Shown here one piece after another: positions 15,145 through 17,973 of a stretch of 17,973 bases of DNA. Every line of letters starts with the position of its first letter. The first letter of the stretch is position 1. This stretch comes from JBQTIM01 sp052388135 (lineage in GTDB: Bacteria > Elusimicrobiota > Elusimicrobia > FEN-1173). Under the pieces are notes generated by a model that had not been told where the DNA came from, made no database searches, and was given only the letters and a program-made list of their open reading frames with translations. The stretch spans positions 1-17,973 of the forward strand of contig JBQTIM010000159.1 of assembly GCA_052388135.1 (NCBI GenBank). The letters run 5' to 3'. The position numbers were made by a program, and so were the translations under genes.

Positions 15145-16445
15145 AGCCTTTTAAACGTCCCCTCGGGGCGGCTGTAGCGTCGATCCTGACGGCGCTGGCT
15201 TTATCCGGCTGCGGCGGGTCCAAAGAAACGGCCGAGTCCGGCAAAGAGATCGTTTTCTGGCACTGGTGGACGGACCGCCAGCCCGTTTTGGACGAGTTGG
15301 CCGCGCGCTACCTAAAAGAAAAAGGGGTAAGCGTTCGCTTTCAGGTCGCGGCCCCCGTCGGCTCGGAATACAACAACAAGCTTCAAGCGGCGGCCCAGGC
15401 CGACACCCTGCCGGACATCATCGGTCTTGCGGCGGGCGGGGAATTCCTCGCGCGCTACATCAACGCCGGCAAGATCGTCGACCTGACCGAGGCCATGAAC
15501 GGAGGCTGGAAGGACAAGTTCTATCCGAGAGCCGTGCAAGACTTCACCTACACGGCCGACAATCGCCTGGGCGTGAAACCGGGCACCATATGGGCCGCTC
15601 CCATTTCGGCCATGGCCATTCAAATTTTCTACAACAAGGACCATTTTGAGAAGGCCGGCTTGGACCCCGAGGCGCCCCCTCAAACCTGGAGCCAATTCTT
15701 GGCGGCCGGACAAAAGCTCAAGGACGCGGGCATCATCCCTTTGGGCGTGGGCTTCGGCGACCTTTGGATGATAGGAGCTTTTCTTGAGCCTTACGCCTGG
15801 AGCTACCTCGGGCAAGAGAAGATACGGGCCACGTTCCTCGGCAAGCATCCCTACACATCTCCCGAATGGGTTAAGGTCCTGAACTTGTTCTCCGAACTCA
15901 AGGGAACCGACATGCTGGTCAAAGGCAGCGTGACGCTGCCCAACAAAGAATCGGAACAATTGTTCGCCAGCGGCCGCGTGGCCATGACCATGAACGGGTC
16001 CTGGGGAGTCAACGTGTTTAAAGGCATGAACCCGAACCTCCGATACGGCGTCATGCGGCTCCCCCATCCCGAAAACGCGCCCTTTCCCCTCTACGTGCGC
16101 GGAGGGGTGGGAAGCGGGGCGGCGGTGACCTCCAATTCCCGCAACCCCGAACAAGCGGTTGAATTTCTCAAATGGCTGACGGACACGGAGCAGCAAAAAA
16201 CCTACGCGAACCGGGGCCTGGACCTTCCGGCCAACCGCCACTGCGAGGACGGCCTTATGCCCGTTCTCGCGCAGTTCGCATCGGCCATGAACGATCTGAT
16301 CCCCGACATACAGGCCGGCGAAAAATACGAGGTCCAAGAGGTCCTTTGGAAGGGCGTTCAATCCATCTTCATAGGCCAGTCCACGCCGCGTGAAGTGCTG
16401 GCGAAAGTTCAGGCTGCCAAGCAAAAGAGCTTGAAAGGACTTTAA
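15141..16445 (+). CDS. ABC transporter sugar-binding lipoprotein (extracellular solute-binding protein family 1)
   Basis: A 434-residue protein. The signal sequence ends in the lipobox LSGC (Cys24), so the mature protein is lipid-anchored. The rest follows the family 1 solute-binding fold (MalE/UgpB-like): VFWHWWTDRQ at the mature start, QAAAQADTLPDII, then PISAMAIQIFYNKDHFEKAGLDPEAPP and TWSQFLAAGQKL, and later a MTMNGSWGV segment and FLKWLTDTEQQ. Aromatic residues (W42, W44, W45) near the start may stack on sugar rings, as in this family. Length is normal. GAGGAG (15126-15131) precedes ATG by nine bases, and the start overlaps the glycosidase stop by ATGA, so it is both coupled and has its own ribosome site. 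It should bind the oligosaccharide made by the upstream enzyme and pass it to the permeases that follow. Confidence 0.93.
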   Translation: MKPFKRPLGAAVASILTALALSGCGGSKETAESGKEIVFWHWWTDRQPVLDELAARYLKEKGVSVRFQVAAPVGSEYNNKLQAAAQADTLPDIIGLAAGGEFLARYINAGKIVDLTEAMNGGWKDKFYPRAVQDFTYTADNRLGVKPGTIWAAPISAMAIQIFYNKDHFEKAGLDPEAPPQTWSQFLAAGQKLKDAGIIPLGVGFGDLWMIGAFLEPYAWSYLGQEKIRATFLGKHPYTSPEWVKVLNLFSELKGTDMLVKGSVTLPNKESEQLFASGRVAMTMNGSWGVNVFKGMNPNLRYGVMRLPHPENAPFPLYVRGGVGSGAAVTSNSRNPEQAVEFLKWLTDTEQQKTYANRGLDLPANRHCEDGLMPVLAQFASAMNDLIPDIQAGEKYEVQEVLWKGVQSIFIGQSTPREVLAKVQAAKQKSLKGL

Positions 16446-16473
16446 CAGGCCCTTGTTTCTCTCGATTGCAAGC

Positions 16474-16495
16474 ATCGGCGGCGCCGCCGGCCGAT
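16474..16495 (+). promoter_or_regulatory. GC-rich hairpin overlapping the start of the MalF-type permease gene
   Basis: A perfect 14-base palindrome, CGGCGGCGCCGCCG, lies at 16476-16489 in the 48-base gap between the binding-protein and permease genes. An alternative stem pairs ATCGGC (16474-16479) with GCCGAT (16490-16495), taking in the first two bases of the ATG. No Shine-Dalgarno precedes this ATG. There is no T run, so it is not a normal terminator. It may lower permease translation or protect the 3' end of the binding-protein mRNA, giving more binding protein than permease. Confidence 0.5.
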
Positions 16496-17414
16496 GAACG
16501 CCGTTCTCCAGCGCATCGCCCGGGACCGAGCTTATTACGCCCTGGTTTTTCCCGCTCTGGCGCTCTACCTCGTCATCGGTTTCTATCCCTTCATCCAAAC
16601 ATTTATCCTCAGCTTTTACCGTTGGGACGGAATCTCCCCGGAGAGGGAGTTCGTCTGGCTGCGCAATTATTGGGACATTTTCGTCGACAATCCCGTTTGG
16701 TGGAGGTCCGTCCTGAACGCGGGCATCGTGGCCGCGGCGGCTTTGGTCGGCCAGAACGGATTCGCCCTGCTTTTGGCCATTTTGGTGGACCAATACGTAA
16801 AGAGATGGAAGGGATTTTACCGGGTGTTTTTTTTCCTGCCGCCCATGCTTTCGGTGATCGTCGTGGGCATCGTGTGGCGGTGGATCCTGGACGGAAACTT
16901 CGGGATTTTGAATCAGGTCCTGGCGGGTCTGGGCCTTGAACAGCACGCCCGATCCTGGCTCGCCGAGCCGGCCACCGCCCTGGCCTGCGTCACCTTCGTC
17001 ATATGCTGGCAGGGCTTCGGCTACGCCTTCCTGCTATTTCTGGCCGGTCTGCAGGGAATTCCAAAAAGCTTCTATGAGGCGGCCGAAATAGACGGCGCCA
17101 ACGCTTTCCAGAAGTTCAAGGTGGTCACCTGGCCGTTGCTGAACTCCGTGACCAAGATCGTGGCCATCCTGACCGTTCTGGGGACCCTTCAGGCCTTCGG
17201 CATCGTCGTGGTCATGACCTCCGGCGGCCCCGGCTATCACACGGAAGTGCCCGTTCTGCGGATTTACAAGGAAGCGTTTGAGTCGTACCACTTCGGCTAC
17301 GCCACCGCCATGTCGGCCGTCCTGGGCCTCCTCCTGATGTCCGTTTCCTTTCTCCAATACAGGCTCATCAAGAACCCGGTGACGGCGGCCCGCCCCCGGA
17401 CGAAAACCCTGTGA
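16494..17414 (+). CDS. ABC sugar transporter permease, MalF/UgpA type
   Basis: A 306-residue inner-membrane protein with about six hydrophobic segments (near 14-41, 73-98, 110-130, 160-187, 218-242 and 268-288), the usual size and topology for carbohydrate-uptake family 1 permeases. The EAA loop that docks to the ATPase is present: EAAEIDGANAFQKFKVVTWP (195-214). MTSGGPGYHTE (241-251) is another family hallmark. No in-frame start codon lies between the preceding stop and ATG 16494, so this start is secure despite the lack of a Shine-Dalgarno. The end overlaps the next permease gene by GTGA. It should form a heterodimeric channel with that protein for the sugar bound by the lipoprotein encoded upstream. 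Confidence 0.95.
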   Translation: MNAVLQRIARDRAYYALVFPALALYLVIGFYPFIQTFILSFYRWDGISPEREFVWLRNYWDIFVDNPVWWRSVLNAGIVAAAALVGQNGFALLLAILVDQYVKRWKGFYRVFFFLPPMLSVIVVGIVWRWILDGNFGILNQVLAGLGLEQHARSWLAEPATALACVTFVICWQGFGYAFLLFLAGLQGIPKSFYEAAEIDGANAFQKFKVVTWPLLNSVTKIVAILTVLGTLQAFGIVVVMTSGGPGYHTEVPVLRIYKEAFESYHFGYATAMSAVLGLLLMSVSFLQYRLIKNPVTAARPRTKTL

Positions 17415-17973
17415 AACGCCGCCTCAACGGCACGTCCATTCACGTCTTTCTCCTGGCGGTCGTTCTGCTCAATGTTTTCCCCGTCATTTGGATGGTGTCC
17501 ACCTCCCTCAAATCCCAGGAAGAGGTCTTCACCAGCGCCAGTTTGGTGCCGAAGAAATTCAATTGGTCCAATTACAGTTACGCCTGGACCAACGGGAACT
17601 TCAAAACATTTTTTAAGAACAGTCTCATTTACACATCCGCGACTGTGGCCGGCGTCGTCGTCTTGGCCTCCTTGGCCGCTTTCGCTTTCGCTCAGGCCAA
17701 ATTCTTCGGCTCCCAGGTGCTCTTCTATTTCTTCATCGCCTCCATGATGATTCCCATTCCAGGCGCCTTTATCCCGCTCTACATCCTTCTCCTCAAGCTC
17801 GATTTGGTCAACACGCGGCTTGGGCTTATTCTGCCTTACATCAATTCCGGTCTGGCGCTGGCAATTTTTATATTGAAAGGGTTTTTTGAAGACATCCCGC
17901 GGGAGATCCTGGAGGCGGCCACCAGGGACGGGTGCGGGAAGGTCGGCATGTTCTGGCCCGTGTGTCTGCCTTT
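17411..17973 (+). CDS. ABC sugar transporter permease, MalG/UgpE type (3' end outside window)
   Basis: Translation from GTG 17411, overlapping the previous stop (GTGA), stays open to the window edge and gives 187 residues. The N-terminus is KRRLNGTSIHVFLLAVVLLN, then FPVIWMVSTSLKSQEEVFTS, the standard MalG-type first membrane segment and SLK motif. NWSNYSYAWT follows (residues 51-60), then further membrane segments (74-95, 102-128 and 138-158). The EAA loop begins at residue 168 (EAATRDGCGKVGMFWP) and the window ends within it. About 80-90 residues are missing compared with the usual 270-280. The GTG start is supported by the overlap and by the position of the first membrane segment. No ATPase gene is visible; it may be downstream or supplied by a shared MsmK-like ATPase elsewhere. 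Confidence 0.93.
   Translation, partial: MKRRLNGTSIHVFLLAVVLLNVFPVIWMVSTSLKSQEEVFTSASLVPKKFNWSNYSYAWTNGNFKTFFKNSLIYTSATVAGVVVLASLAAFAFAQAKFFGSQVLFYFFIASMMIPIPGAFIPLYILLLKLDLVNTRLGLILPYINSGLALAIFILKGFFEDIPREILEAATRDGCGKVGMFWPVCLP

Noticed and set aside
15312..16946. Long antisense open frame (544 codons) opposite the binding-protein and permease genes
   Set aside because: The + strand genes match well-known families end to end, including lipobox and EAA motif. The antisense product shows no fold-like pattern.
1..17973. tRNA, rRNA, CRISPR array, insertion sequence or prophage
   Set aside because: I looked for cloverleaf-like segments, regular short repeats, transposase or integrase motifs and terminal inverted repeats and saw none. 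The largest gap without a gene is only about 90 bases, so there is little room for them.

Overview
The window is GC-rich and almost fully coding, with every supported gene on the + strand. It looks like chromosomal DNA of a Gram-negative (diderm) bacterium. Signs are repeated Sec signal peptides, two PorV/UPF0164-type outer-membrane barrel proteins, an OmpA peptidoglycan-binding domain, a predicted large barrel ending in Phe, and a lipoprotein signal. PorV-like barrels next to multidomain surface proteins with a PNGDGV-type C-terminal domain suggest an Elusimicrobiota, Fibrobacterota or related lineage rather than a classic Proteobacterium. This placement is an inference from gene content only.

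Left part (1-1465): the end of a protein with an Ig-like/CARDB-like domain, then an apparently single-gene unit. That unit encodes a secreted protein made of two copies of a ~130-residue domain I do not recognise. It has a strong ribosome binding site and a textbook intrinsic terminator.

Middle (1497-11226): three cell-surface units. Two are two-gene cassettes with the same plan: a secreted multi-module protein (two or three CIA30-like/galactose-binding-like beta-sandwich modules, ending in a PNGDGV-type Ig-like domain), overlapping by ATGA with a PorV-like barrel gene. In the first cassette the barrel is extended by thrombospondin type 3 repeats and an OmpA domain. The third unit is one gene that appears to join two sandwich modules to a large outer-membrane barrel.

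Right part (11248-17973): a predicted carbohydrate-use operon. It starts with a second two-copy protein of the unrecognised domain, behind a good sigma70-type promoter that would give an almost leaderless mRNA. Next come a large GH71/GH99-like secreted glycosidase, a lipoprotein sugar-binding protein, and two ABC sugar-transporter permeases (MalF-type complete, MalG-type cut by the window end). No transporter ATPase is in view.

Taken together this reads as a polysaccharide-utilisation-like locus without SusC/SusD. Surface-displayed binding proteins and barrels would capture glycan, the glycosidase would cut it, and the ABC system would import the products. The most interesting part is the repeated pairing of a surface protein carrying a possible C-terminal sorting domain with its own PorV-like barrel. 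This recalls the type B cargo plus PorP/SprF pairing of the type IX secretion system.
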